Source: Regnicoccus_A sp014224355 (lineage in GTDB: Bacteria > Cyanobacteriota > Cyanobacteriia > PCC-6307 > Cyanobiaceae). From it: a stretch of DNA of 64,000 bases. The stretch spans positions 1 to 64,000 of the forward strand of contig NZ_CP154799.1 of assembly GCF_050920705.1 (NCBI RefSeq). The letters are read 5' to 3'. The notes under the pieces are model-generated. The model was not told the DNA's origin and searched no databases. It saw only the letters and a list, made by a program, of their open reading frames with translations. The translations under genes were made by a program, and so were the position numbers. How positions within the stretch are numbered: the stretch's first letter is position 1; each line of letters opens with the position of its first letter. Shown one piece after another: positions 39,119 to 47,191 of the stretch.

Positions 39119-39547
39119 ATGAGCAGCCCCACCACCGATGCCCCAGCCCCCGTCCAGGAGATCGCCACTTCCCCGGTGGCCACACACACCGGCAAGGACG
39201 GCAAAGGCATCCGGATCACCGAGCCGGCCATGAAGCAGCTGGCCGCCCTGATGCAGCAGCAGGGCAACGACAAGCTGCTGCGGGTGGGCGTGCGCTCCGG
39301 CGGCTGCAGCGGCATGAGTTACACGATGGATTTCATCGACAGCTCCGGGATCCGCGACGACGACGAGCTCTACGTCTATGAGCCCGATGGCACCTGCAGC
39401 TTCCGGGTGGTGAGCGATCCCAAGAGCCTGATCTACATCTACGGCATGCAGCTGGATTTCAGTTCGGCTCTGATCGGCGGTGGCTTCAACTTCACCAACC
39501 CGAATGCCAGCCAGACCTGCGGCTGCGGCAGCTCCTTCGCCGTCTGA
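39119..39547 (+). CDS. A-type iron-sulfur carrier (IscA/SufA/ErpA family)
   Basis: 142 residues from ATG 39119. The conserved domain starts at about 30 with IRITEPAMKQLAALM. The cluster-binding cysteines are GVRSGGCSGMSYTMDF and TCGCGSSFAV at the C-terminus. It delivers Fe-S clusters, for which photosystem I and ferredoxins are large clients. A 30-residue Pro/Thr-rich N-terminal extension precedes the domain. The gene is divergent from crtQ. Confidence 0.93.
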   Translation: MSSPTTDAPAPVQEIATSPVATHTGKDGKGIRITEPAMKQLAALMQQQGNDKLLRVGVRSGGCSGMSYTMDFIDSSGIRDDDELYVYEPDGTCSFRVVSDPKSLIYIYGMQLDFSSALIGGGFNFTNPNASQTCGCGSSFAV

Positions 39548-39583
39548 GGCCCTCTCAGGCGGACCTCCAGCGTGGGAATCTGA

Positions 39584-40036
39584 GTGTCCCTTGTGCAGCC
39601 GCAGCCGATGACGGCCACCACCAAGTCCGCTGAAGCCCTCTTCGATCAGGCCATTGGCCGCTACCAGGAGGGCGCAGCGGCCGCCGACGTGCTCGACGAC
39701 TTCCTGACGATCACGGCCCAGGCCCCCCGCCTCTCGGCCGCCTGGACCTGCCTGGCCTGGCTGCAACTGCTGGAGCAGCAACCCGAAGCGGCGCTCCGCT
39801 CGGCCCGGATGGCCGTCAAGCTCAACCCCCAGGACCCCCAGGCGAGGGTCAACCTCTGCCTGGCCATGCTCGAATCGGGCGCCAAAGGGGTGCGTGAGCA
39901 CATCGATCTGGTGCTGCGCATCACGGCCGTCTCGCCTGAGCTGGCCAGCGAACTGAACGACGCCATGGCCGATGGGCTCAGGCGTCGTCCGGGCTGGCAG
40001 GCCCTGGAGAAGGTCAAGGCCTGGCTGCAGGGTTGA
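39584..40036 (+). CDS. TPR-repeat protein
   Basis: 142-150 residues, with starts ATG 39584 or 39608 (MTATTKSAEALFD). Helical repeats, for example AQAPRLSAAWTCLAWLQLLEQQPEAALRSARMAVKLNPQDPQARVNLCLAMLE, fit tetratricopeptides for protein contacts. No signal peptide. Its stop overlaps the TTG start of the next gene. Role unknown. Confidence 0.82.
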   Translation: MSLVQPQPMTATTKSAEALFDQAIGRYQEGAAAADVLDDFLTITAQAPRLSAAWTCLAWLQLLEQQPEAALRSARMAVKLNPQDPQARVNLCLAMLESGAKGVREHIDLVLRITAVSPELASELNDAMADGLRRRPGWQALEKVKAWLQG

Positions 40037-41280
40037 CCCCTGGTGCTCCCACGCGGTCGGATCGCCCGCGGCGCCTGCTGCTGCTCAGCAACGGCCACGG
40101 GGAAGACCTCAGCGGCAGCCTGATCGGGCAGGAATTACGGCAGCGAGGGCAGGAGGTGGTGGCCCTGCCCCTGGTGGGCCATGGCGACGCTTACCACCAG
40201 GCCGGACTGCCCGTGCTCGGACGCACCCGGGAATTCAGCACCGGTGGCCTGGGCTACACCAGCCTCGGCGGGCGCCTGACCGAACTGATGCAGGGCCAGG
40301 CCACCTACCTGCTCAGCCAGCTGGTGCTGTTCCTGAGGGAGGCCCGGCGCTGCGCGGCGGTGGTGGTGGTCGGCGATGTGATCCCCGTGCTGGCGGCCTG
40401 GTGCAGCCGCCGGCCGGTGGTCACCTATCTGGTGGCCTACTCCAGCCACTACGAAGGCCGCCTCCGCCTGCCCTGGCCCTGTGGAAGCTGCCTGCGCAGC
40501 CGCCGCTTCCGGCGGGTGTTCAGCCGCGACGCCTTCACCGCCATCGACCTGAGCCACCAGCTGGGGCGGCCGGTGGATTTCCTTGGCAACCCCTTCCTGG
40601 ATCGAGTCCTGGAGAACGCGCGCCCCCTCGACGACTCCGCTGACGGCACAGCCTGCCCCCGACTCGGGCTGCTGCCGGGCAGCCGGCTGCCGGAGGCCCT
40701 GCGCAACTTCGAGCTGATGCTGCAGGTGCTCGCTCGCCTCCCGGACGCCCTGCAAGCCAGAGGCGGCCTCCAGCTTCACGCCGCCCTGGTTGGCGCGATC
40801 GACGCCGAGACGGTGGCCAGGATCAGCCGGCCCCTGGGCTGGCGGCCTGAGCCTGGGGGGCGGCTGCGCCGCGAAGGGCTGGAGCTGAACCTGCACTGGG
40901 GGCAGTTCCCGGCGGTCGTCCAGCAGGCCGACCTGCTGCTGGCGATGACCGGCACCGCCACCGAACAGGCCGTGGGCCTGGGCAAACCCGTGGTTCAGCT
41001 GGCGGGGGGTGGCCCCCAGTTCAGCCCCAATTTCGCCGAGGCCCAACGGCGCCTGCTGGGGCCCTCCCTGTTCAGTGCCGAGGGGGAGCCAGGCTCGGAG
41101 CGAAGCCTTAGCGGCAGCGCCGAGCTGGTGGATGACGTGCTGCGCCAGCTCCGGCACACCGACCTGGGGGAGCGCTGCCGTCGCAATGGCATGGAGCGCA
41201 TCGGTGGTCCCGGCGGTGCCGCCAGGATGGCCGGGCAGATCCTGCAGGCCCTTGATGAACCCTCAGACCCGCTCCAGTGA
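40033..41280 (+). CDS. Lipid-A-disaccharide synthase-related protein
   Basis: 415 residues of a GT-B-fold family (TIGR03492) found in cyanobacteria. The start is TTG, overlapping the TPR stop. LLLLSNGHGEDLSGSLIGQELRQRG is an LpxB-like N-terminal motif, and GLLPGSRLPEALRN and TGTATEQAVGLGKPVVQL are the UDP-sugar-binding segments. It is not LpxB itself: the family lacks much of the LpxB substrate pocket. The true substrate is unknown. Confidence 0.82.
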   Translation: MTPGAPTRSDRPRRLLLLSNGHGEDLSGSLIGQELRQRGQEVVALPLVGHGDAYHQAGLPVLGRTREFSTGGLGYTSLGGRLTELMQGQATYLLSQLVLFLREARRCAAVVVVGDVIPVLAAWCSRRPVVTYLVAYSSHYEGRLRLPWPCGSCLRSRRFRRVFSRDAFTAIDLSHQLGRPVDFLGNPFLDRVLENARPLDDSADGTACPRLGLLPGSRLPEALRNFELMLQVLARLPDALQARGGLQLHAALVGAIDAETVARISRPLGWRPEPGGRLRREGLELNLHWGQFPAVVQQADLLLAMTGTATEQAVGLGKPVVQLAGGGPQFSPNFAEAQRRLLGPSLFSAEGEPGSERSLSGSAELVDDVLRQLRHTDLGERCRRNGMERIGGPGGAARMAGQILQALDEPSDPLQ

Positions 41281-41560
41281 TTCCGGCAGCGCTGAAGCCC
41301 TGGCGCCGCGGCTGAAGCGCTGGATCGACACCGTGCTGGTGATGGATGTGTTCCTGGTGATCGCTGGGGCGGTGTGGTTCGGCCTGGCGGTGGCCCTGCA
41401 CAGCCAGCACGTGGAGGCACCACTGCAGTTGCTGCAGCGGCTCTGGGATCCCCTGTTCACCCCGGCGATCGGCCTGCTGATGGCGGCAGCCCTGGTCAGT
41501 GGGCTGCTGGGTTGGTGGCAGCGGCAAGGGCTGCATCGAGATCGGGGTAGCGAAAACTGA
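41255..41560 (+). CDS. Small two-helix membrane protein
   Basis: 101 residues from ATG 41255, MNPQTRSSDSGSAEALAPRLKRW then two hydrophobic helices (VFLVIAGAVWFGLAVAL and AIGLLMAAALVSGLLGWW). It overlaps the 3' end of the LpxB-related gene by 26 bases and the convergent epimerase gene by 65 bases. I recognise no family. Confidence 0.68.
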   Translation: MNPQTRSSDSGSAEALAPRLKRWIDTVLVMDVFLVIAGAVWFGLAVALHSQHVEAPLQLLQRLWDPLFTPAIGLLMAAALVSGLLGWWQRQGLHRDRGSEN

Positions 41561-42446
41561 ACCCCTGGGCCGCCAGGCGCTGGGAGATCACCTGCTGGCC
41601 TTCGAGCACCACCGCGGCTCCGTCCCCGAGCATCAACTGCAGCACCGGCGCCGGCACAGGCAGCAGGCTGGGACGTTGCAACACCCGGCCAAGGGCTGCC
41701 GAGAACGTCCGCATGCGAACGGGATGGGGGGCCACGGCGTTGTAAACCCCCTCATAGGCTGGGGTCTCGAGGGCGGTGACGATCAGCGCACAGAGGTCGC
41801 TGCGGTGAATCCAGCTCATCCACTGGCGGCCGGAGCCGATCGGACCACCCAGTCCTGAGCGGAAGACCGGCAGCATTTTGCCGAGGGCGCCCCCATCAGG
41901 ACCGAGCACGATCCCGATCCGCAGCTTCACCACCCGGCAGTCGGCTGGGGTGCGATCGGCTGCGGCCTCCCAGTCGCGGCAGAGCCGGGCGAGCAGATCG
42001 GCAGCTGAGGGGCTGGATTCGCTGAAGCAGGTCTCTTCGCTGCTGCCGTAGTAACCCACGGCCGAGCCACTCACCAGCACCCGGCCCGGCCTCGGATGGG
42101 CCTGCAGTGCCTCCACCAGATGCCTGGTGGTGCCGAGGCGGCTGTCGAACAGCCGGCGGCGCTGCTCCTCACTCCAGCGCTTCTCCGCTATCGGCTCCCC
42201 GGCCAGATTCACCACCCCCTCCGCCTCGGCCAGGACCGCAAGAAGATCAGGATCCTGCCAGGTGGCCGCGAGGGCCGGATCGGCCTGGTGGCGGCGCAGG
42301 GCCGGGTGCTCCAGCCCCGCCAGGGAGTGACTCTGGCGGCTCACCACCACCAGCTGGTGACCGCGCGCCAGGAGCTGGGGCACCAGCTCGCGCCCCACGA
42401 ACCCCGTACATCCCAGCAGCAGCAGTCTCACGGGCCCACCCAGCAC
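41496..42446 (-). CDS. TIGR01777-family NAD-dependent epimerase
   Basis: 316 residues of the extended SDR39U1 group. The Rossmann motif LLLGCTGFVGRELVPQLL lies at about 9-26. VVNLAGEPIAEKRWSEEQRRRLFDSRL and SGSAVGYYGS (the YxxxK-type site is atypical in this family) are typical, and the C-terminal DUF1731 domain starts near 245. Cyanobacterial members are close to cell-division-inhibitor SulA-like proteins and affect chloroplast division in plants. The 3' end overlaps the small membrane gene. Confidence 0.9.
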   Translation of the reverse strand: MLGGPVRLLLLGCTGFVGRELVPQLLARGHQLVVVSRQSHSLAGLEHPALRRHQADPALAATWQDPDLLAVLAEAEGVVNLAGEPIAEKRWSEEQRRRLFDSRLGTTRHLVEALQAHPRPGRVLVSGSAVGYYGSSEETCFSESSPSAADLLARLCRDWEAAADRTPADCRVVKLRIGIVLGPDGGALGKMLPVFRSGLGGPIGSGRQWMSWIHRSDLCALIVTALETPAYEGVYNAVAPHPVRMRTFSAALGRVLQRPSLLPVPAPVLQLMLGDGAAVVLEGQQVISQRLAAQGFSFRYPDLDAALAAATNPAAH

Positions 42447-42524
42447 TGAATTCAGGCCGAGGCTAAGGGGCCCCCCACCCCAGCCGGCAGGGCTTAGCCT
42501 TGCTCCAGCGCAGTGCTGACTGTC

Positions 42525-42772
42525 ATGGCCGAGACCAGCGCGGAAGCCGCCCCTCCCAGGACGACTCCGATCAAGAAAGGCACCTTGGTGAAGGTCAGCA
42601 GAGCTGCCTACGTGGGCAGTCTCGAAGCGACCGCCAGCGATCCCCCCCCCCCGACTACCTGTTCGAGGGGCCCGGTGAAGTGCTGGCCCTCAACGGCGAC
42701 TTCGCCCAGTTGCGCTGGCGCCGGCCGGTGCCCGATGTGTGGCTGCGGCTCGATCAGCTCGAAGCCTGCTGA
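42525..42772 (+). pseudogene. ndhO: NDH-1 subunit O (NdhO), frameshifted in an 11-C run
   Basis: NdhO is a peripheral subunit of the cyanobacterial and plastid NDH-1 complex for cyclic electron flow and respiration. The first half MAETSAEAAPPRTTPIKKGTLVKVSRAAYVGSLEA reads from ATG 42525. The second half DYLFEGPGEVLALNGDFAQLRWRRPVPDVWLRLDQLEAC lies in another frame. The shift lies in C11 at 42642-42652; twelve C would give PPPP and keep 82 residues. Homopolymer error is the simplest view, but true slippage would switch the gene on and off. Confidence 0.85.
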
Positions 42773-42789
42773 ATTCTGCTCGTCTTCGG

Positions 42790-43464
42790 TCAGAGGTCGA
42801 GCCGGCGGCGCTCCTCCTTGAGGCGGCTGCGCCGTTGTTTGGCTTCCCTGAGCATTTCGCGGCCATCGTGGAGATAGCTGTCCACATAGCCCATGGTGTA
42901 GCGCTCCAGCTCCTGCAGGGCGTCCTGCACCTGGCTGAGGCAGTGGTAGAGGCTGAGGCTGAATCCACCCGCCTCACTTGGGCAGGGGATCGAGCGATAC
43001 AGGGTCTCCGCCTTGTCCATCCGGCTCTTGCTCTGCTCCAGATAGGAACAGAATTCCTCCATCAGGGTGTCGTCGTAGGGGTCGGCGGCAAGGGCCCGCC
43101 ACTGACCGGGGAACGGGTTGATCACCTGAGCCAGCTGGCGATCGATCGGGGCATAGACCCGCTGCAGCCAGCCCAGCAGGACCCCATCAAGCTCCTGGCC
43201 TCGCCTGACCGGCACCGGGCTGGCGCTGGGTGACTGGCGGTGGGCCCTGGGACGTCTGCTGAGGTCATAGCGGCGGCGACTGTCGCCGTCGCCCAGCACC
43301 GCCCAGGCGGCATTGATGGCCAGAATCGCCGCGTCGTCACCGCCGGCATCGGGATGGTGACGCTTGACCAGGGCGCGATAAGCCGCCTTGATCTCCTCGG
43401 CTCCGGCCGTGGAGGCCACCCCCAGCACGGCATAGAAATCGCTGCTGGCCAGGGCTGCCTTCAA
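42790..43464 (-). CDS. J-domain (DnaJ-like) protein
   Basis: 224 residues. The J domain occupies 9-70: FYAVLGVASTAGAEEIKAAYRALVKRHHPDAGG with HPD at 37-39, followed by INAAWAVLGDGDSRRRYDLSR. It has no zinc-finger region. The C-terminal half is helical and charged and includes CHCLSQVQ-like helices, with a basic end LKEERRRLDL. It partners Hsp70; the client is unknown. It lies downstream of the porin terminator. Confidence 0.88.
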   Translation of the reverse strand: MKAALASSDFYAVLGVASTAGAEEIKAAYRALVKRHHPDAGGDDAAILAINAAWAVLGDGDSRRRYDLSRRPRAHRQSPSASPVPVRRGQELDGVLLGWLQRVYAPIDRQLAQVINPFPGQWRALAADPYDDTLMEEFCSYLEQSKSRMDKAETLYRSIPCPSEAGGFSLSLYHCLSQVQDALQELERYTMGYVDSYLHDGREMLREAKQRRSRLKEERRRLDL

Positions 43465-43511
43465 GGCCGGAAGTGGTGGCTGACGCCATCATGGCAAGGA
43501 GAGCAGCCATG

Positions 43512-43532
43512 AAAAAGCCCCCTGACGGGGGC
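43512..43532 (-). terminator. Terminator of the downstream porin gene
   Basis: On the minus strand, GCCCCC/GGGGGC around GTCA followed by a T5 run. It lies 40 bases after the porin stop, with a CU-rich element in between. Confidence 0.85.
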
Positions 43533-43539
43533 AAGGAGG

Positions 43540-43548
43540 GGTGTGAGG
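43540..43548 (-). promoter_or_regulatory. CU-rich 3'-UTR element complementary to its own porin leader
   Basis: The minus strand reads CCTCACACC inside a CU-rich stretch between the porin stop and its terminator. It is the exact complement of GGTGTGAGG at the ribosome-binding site of the same gene (45265-45274). Confidence 0.5.
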
Positions 43549-43571
43549 GGTGCTTGCAGTGAAGCAGAGAA

Positions 43572-45260
43572 TCAGAACTTGAAGCTGGTCTGCACGAGAC
43601 CACCGAAGTTGCTGAAGCTGTTGTCGTCGCCGGTGAGCTGTCCCAGCGGACGGCTCAGGTAGAAGATCGCGGGGGTGACGGCGATGTTGTCGGTGACCTG
43701 GAACTTGTACCACCACTCCCAGACGTAGTTGCCATCGGCGGGGGTGGTGCTGCCGGAGTCACTGCTGCCGCGGGAGAGGGCCGTGGCGAAGACAGGCTGA
43801 CCGACCGCCATGCCGGCGGCATTGCCCTTGGCGAACAGATCACTCCACTGCAGGCCCACGAACCAGCTCTGGCTCGTGGTCACATAGGGCTCAACGAACT
43901 CCACCCCCAGGGCATTGTTGCTGTTCCCGGAGAGACTGTTGATCCCCCAGCCGAGGCTGATCGAGGGGATCCAACCACTTTCCTTGGGCTGCCAGTAGGC
44001 GTTGGCGGCGAAGTTGTTCGACTCACCATCCACCAGGAACCAGCTGTTGCTGGCCACGAAATTCGTGCCCCGGCGGAAGTTGGTGGCCTTCTGGCCATAG
44101 CGGTAGGCCAGCGACACGTTCCACTGGGGGGCTGTGTAGTTCAGCTGGGCCAGGAAGTTGCCACGGGCACAGTCGGTGCCGATGCCGCCTTCGCTGCTGG
44201 AGCAGACGTTCTCGTTGCCATCGAAGGCCTGACCGGAGCTTCCCTGCTGAGCGACGTAGCTGGCGGAGGCGCTGAACCGACCACGGCCTTTCTCAACATT
44301 CTGCTTCCAGATCACAGCCCCCAGTGCCCCGGTGGCCTTGTTGTAGACGCCCGGAGCACCCCAGAGCTGGAAGACATCCAGAATCTTGTCGCCTCCCCCG
44401 GTGCCGTACAAGGAAGGGGTAACGGCCACGGACTCCGTATTACGGGCCTTGGGGCCAAGGATGAACGTGAAATCGCGGCCTACAGGGAAGCGGTAGTAGA
44501 GACGGTCGACACCGATGGAATCGGTTCCACCAATGCCGCCACTCGCGACATCAAGGGCGGTGAGATTGACTCCATCACCACTGAAGGCATTATCGAAGTT
44601 GCCGGAACGCAGACGGGTGAAGAGGAGGTCCTTGCCGGTGAAGCTGGTTAGAAGCTCCAGCCTTAAATCGTAGTTGAATGTGGTGGCACCGTACTGAGCA
44701 TTGTACTTTTCAGCAGCATCACGGCTGCCAAAGGTGGGCGACGAACCGAAGACGCCGGCACCGGGACGATCACCACTGGCATTGACAGCTCCCACCACAA
44801 AGGTGGCCTTACCCTTGAGTTTGGTGGTGGTGGAGAACTGGGTCGCCTCCAGTTCACCCACCTTGGCCTCGAGGTTGTCGACCCGGCCGCGCAGGATGGC
44901 GAGTTCCTTCTCGAACTCCTTGAGCAGACGGCGCAGTTCGTCGGTCACCTCGGTGATCCGATCGAGACAGGCGTTGAGCAGAGCAGCGGCTTCCCAGCGG
45001 CTCAGCGGCTTCTTGCCGCGGAAGGTGCCATCGGGGTAGCCGGCGACGCAGCCATAGCGCTCGATCAGGTTCGAGAGCGCCTGATAGGCCCACTCGGTGG
45101 GCTGCACATCGGAGAACTGGGTGATGCTTGTCACCTGGTTCTTCGTGTTGCCCGAATACTTCTTGATGTCGTCAAGGTTGAGATCCCCGGCCGAAGCGGC
45201 CATGGGGGCTACCAGCCCTAGGACGGCTGGCGCCAGCAGCAGACGCTGAAACACTTTCAT
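43572..45260 (-). CDS. SLH-OprB outer-membrane porin (Som-like), downstream copy
   Basis: 562 residues. A signal peptide (MKVFQRLLLAPAVLGLVAPMAASA) precedes an SLH domain (SITQFSDVQPTEWAYQALSNLIERYGCVAGYPDGTFRG), which anchors to peptidoglycan. A coiled coil with heptads (ELRRLLKEFEKELAILRGRVDNLEAKVGELE) leads into an OprB beta-barrel ending in SFKF, with the C-terminal aromatic residue needed for barrel insertion. Start ATG 45260 is preceded by GGTGTGAGGA, a strong RBS and a predicted Yfr1 target. It is a tandem paralogue of the gene at 45520-47187. Such porins take up ions and small solutes. Confidence 0.92.
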   Translation of the reverse strand: MKVFQRLLLAPAVLGLVAPMAASAGDLNLDDIKKYSGNTKNQVTSITQFSDVQPTEWAYQALSNLIERYGCVAGYPDGTFRGKKPLSRWEAAALLNACLDRITEVTDELRRLLKEFEKELAILRGRVDNLEAKVGELEATQFSTTTKLKGKATFVVGAVNASGDRPGAGVFGSSPTFGSRDAAEKYNAQYGATTFNYDLRLELLTSFTGKDLLFTRLRSGNFDNAFSGDGVNLTALDVASGGIGGTDSIGVDRLYYRFPVGRDFTFILGPKARNTESVAVTPSLYGTGGGDKILDVFQLWGAPGVYNKATGALGAVIWKQNVEKGRGRFSASASYVAQQGSSGQAFDGNENVCSSSEGGIGTDCARGNFLAQLNYTAPQWNVSLAYRYGQKATNFRRGTNFVASNSWFLVDGESNNFAANAYWQPKESGWIPSISLGWGINSLSGNSNNALGVEFVEPYVTTSQSWFVGLQWSDLFAKGNAAGMAVGQPVFATALSRGSSDSGSTTPADGNYVWEWWYKFQVTDNIAVTPAIFYLSRPLGQLTGDDNSFSNFGGLVQTSFKF

Positions 45261-45264
45261 TCGA

Positions 45265-45274
45265 TCCTCACACC
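45265..45274 (-). promoter_or_regulatory. GGUGUGAGGA ribosome-binding site, Yfr1-type target, downstream porin
   Basis: GGTGTGAGGA ends four bases before the ATG. Nine bases (GUGUGAGGA) are complementary to the Yfr1 core UCCUCACAC. In Prochlorococcus MED4 Yfr1 represses two Som porin mRNAs through such a site. The match to CCTCACACC in the gene's own 3' UTR is also nine bases. Confidence 0.65.
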
Positions 45275-45400
45275 GATTGAGGGATGGCCCCGAAGGACGC
45301 CTAAAGATTTTATCGACGTTGAGGATCAAGCCCTCCAGCCAAGAGCACATGGCTGGGTGTCGACGATCACATCCCAATGGCTCTTCAGAACGACCAGCTC

Positions 45401-45436
45401 AAAACAAAAAAGCCGTGGCTGGCGCCACGGCTTTTG
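45401..45436 (-). terminator. Terminator of the upstream porin gene
   Basis: Stem AGCCGTGGC/GCCACGGCT with a GCCA loop, extended by AAAA/TTTT, followed by T6 and a GTTTT tail on the minus strand. It is the 3' end of the porin transcript or of a 3'-UTR small RNA. Confidence 0.88.
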
Positions 45437-45442
45437 AGCTAG

Positions 45443-45483
45443 TCCAGCCAGATCAAGGTGTGTGAGGAGTTGATCTGGTTGGA
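45443..45483 (-). promoter_or_regulatory. Hairpin displaying the CUCCUCACAC loop
   Basis: Arms 45448-45456 and 45470-45478 are exact inverse repeats; the loop 45457-45469 holds TCCTCACACA (45459-45468 on the minus strand). This is the exact complement of TGTGTGAGGA at the RBS of the same gene (47192-47201), ten bases. Confidence 0.6.
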
Positions 45484-45519
45484 GAGATCAGCCGAGGCTG
45501 ATCAAGTGATCAGCCTCGG

Positions 45520-47187
45520 TCAGAACTTGAAGGTGGTCTTGACCAGGCCACCGAAGTTGTCGAAGGAGTCGCTGTCGTTTTTCTGGAGCTGACCCAGGGG
45601 GACGCTCAGGTAGAAGAGAGCCGGGGTGACGGAAATGTTATCGGTCACCTGGAACTTGTACCACCACTCCCAGGCATAGTTGCCGTCGTTGGCCTCGAGG
45701 ATGTCGTCGTCACCCGACTTGGTGAAGAAGGTGGGCTGACCCACGGCCATGCCGAAGTCGTTGCCCTTGATGAAGACATCAGACCACTGGAGACCCACGT
45801 ACCAGGACTGGGTCTGTGCACCGTCAATCTCATCGAAATTGTCGGAGCTGTGGGCGTTGAGGCCCCAGCCGGTGCTGATCGAGGGGAGCCAGCCGGAGTT
45901 GGAGGGCTGCCAGTAGCCGCTGATGCCAACGGAATTCACGCTATCGGAGAGGGCATACCCGAGGTTGGCCAGGGGGGTGCCGTTACCGCCATAGAGACCG
46001 GCCTGACCGCCCTCGGGAGTGAGGTAGGTGTAGGCGGCGGCGATGCCGAAGTTGTCGTTGTTCCAGGCGATCTGAGCGGTGCCGCTCTGGGCGGATCCAT
46101 CGGTGCCGATGCCACCGTCATTGGGGTTACCCAGGTTGCCGTTGGCGGCCACGTAGTTGGCGCTGACGCTGAAGCCGCCGCTCTTCCACCAGATACCACC
46201 ACCTGAGCCAAGGGTCAGGGGATAGGTGCCGGGAGCACCGCCGTAGGTGAAGATGTCGAGGACGGTGTCAGAGGGGTACACGCTGGGCCAGAAGGCCAGC
46301 ATGTCGTCCTGACGGACCTTGCCGCCGATGGTGGCGGTGAAGCTCTTGCCCAGGGGGAACTGGTAGAAGAGACGGTTGACTTCGACGGAATCAGCACCGC
46401 TGCCACCCTCGAAGGCCACCTCGAAGGCGTTCAGGCCCACCAGGTTGTCGGGATTGGCGGCACCCCAGGGGCTACCCCCGTAGTTGCCGGCACGCAGACG
46501 GGTGCGCAGCAGGTCCTTGCCGGTGAAGCTGGTGTCGAGGTAGAGGTCGAGGTTGTAGTTGAAGGCAGTGGCACCCTGCTGAAACGCAGCGGCATCAGCG
46601 AACTTCTCACCAGGGAACACTTTGCGATCCAGGAAGCTGCCACGCTCTCCACGGTCTGTGCTTCCAAGAGCGAGGGACTCGGCGATGCTGGCGCGAGCGT
46701 CACCGTTGTAGCTGTTGGCGCCGATGGTGAAGGTGGCCACACCACGCAGCTTGGTGGTGGTGGAGAACTGGTTGGCCTCCAGCTCACCGACCTTGGCCTC
46801 GAGGTTGTCGACCCGGCCGCGCAGGATGGCGAGTTCCTTCTCGAACTCCTTCATCAGCCGGCGCAGTTCGTCGGTCACCTCGGTGATCCGATCGAGACAG
46901 GCGTTGAGCAGAGCAGCGGCTTCCCAGCGGCTCAGCGGCTTCTTGCCGCGGAAGGTGCCATCGGGGTAGCCAGCGACGCAGCCATAGCGCTCGATCAGGT
47001 TCGAGAGCGCCTGGTAGGCCCACTCGGTGGGCTGCACGTCGGAGAACTGGGTGATGCTGGTGACCTGGTCCTCGGAGGCGGCGTACTGGTTGATGCCGTC
47101 GAGGTTCATTTCGCCTGCGGTGGCGGCCACGGGGGCCATCAGTCCGAGGGCGACAGGTGCCAGCAGGAGTTGCCGGAAGAATTTCAT
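45520..47187 (-). CDS. SLH-OprB outer-membrane porin (Som-like), upstream copy
   Basis: 555 residues starting MKFFRQLLLAPVALGLMAPVAATA (signal peptide). SLH domain, coiled coil and OprB barrel follow in the same order as in the neighbouring copy, ending TTFKF. The segment from the SLH to the end of the coiled coil is almost identical to the neighbour, even at silent positions, while the barrels differ clearly. Start ATG 47187 is preceded by TGTGTGAGGA. The transcript appears to end at 45401-45436 after a structured 3' UTR. Confidence 0.92.
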   Translation of the reverse strand: MKFFRQLLLAPVALGLMAPVAATAGEMNLDGINQYAASEDQVTSITQFSDVQPTEWAYQALSNLIERYGCVAGYPDGTFRGKKPLSRWEAAALLNACLDRITEVTDELRRLMKEFEKELAILRGRVDNLEAKVGELEANQFSTTTKLRGVATFTIGANSYNGDARASIAESLALGSTDRGERGSFLDRKVFPGEKFADAAAFQQGATAFNYNLDLYLDTSFTGKDLLRTRLRAGNYGGSPWGAANPDNLVGLNAFEVAFEGGSGADSVEVNRLFYQFPLGKSFTATIGGKVRQDDMLAFWPSVYPSDTVLDIFTYGGAPGTYPLTLGSGGGIWWKSGGFSVSANYVAANGNLGNPNDGGIGTDGSAQSGTAQIAWNNDNFGIAAAYTYLTPEGGQAGLYGGNGTPLANLGYALSDSVNSVGISGYWQPSNSGWLPSISTGWGLNAHSSDNFDEIDGAQTQSWYVGLQWSDVFIKGNDFGMAVGQPTFFTKSGDDDILEANDGNYAWEWWYKFQVTDNISVTPALFYLSVPLGQLQKNDSDSFDNFGGLVKTTFKF

Positions 47188-47191
47188 TGGG

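Larger units (their letters stand above)
45401..45519 (-). ncRNA. Yfr1-like 3'-UTR RNA element (candidate small RNA)
   Basis: After the porin stop the minus strand folds as hairpin 1 (45492-45519, 12-13 pairs), hairpin 2 (45443-45483) and the terminator. Hairpin 2 has a 9-pair stem CCAGATCAA/TTGATCTGG, extended by four pairs after one mismatch, and shows CTCCTCACACACC in its 13-base loop. The core ACUCCUCACAC is identical to the ultraconserved core of the cyanobacterial sRNA Yfr1, although Yfr1 normally sits between guaB and trxA with the core unpaired between two stems. A separate transcript has not been shown; it may act within the mRNA. Confidence 0.45.
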
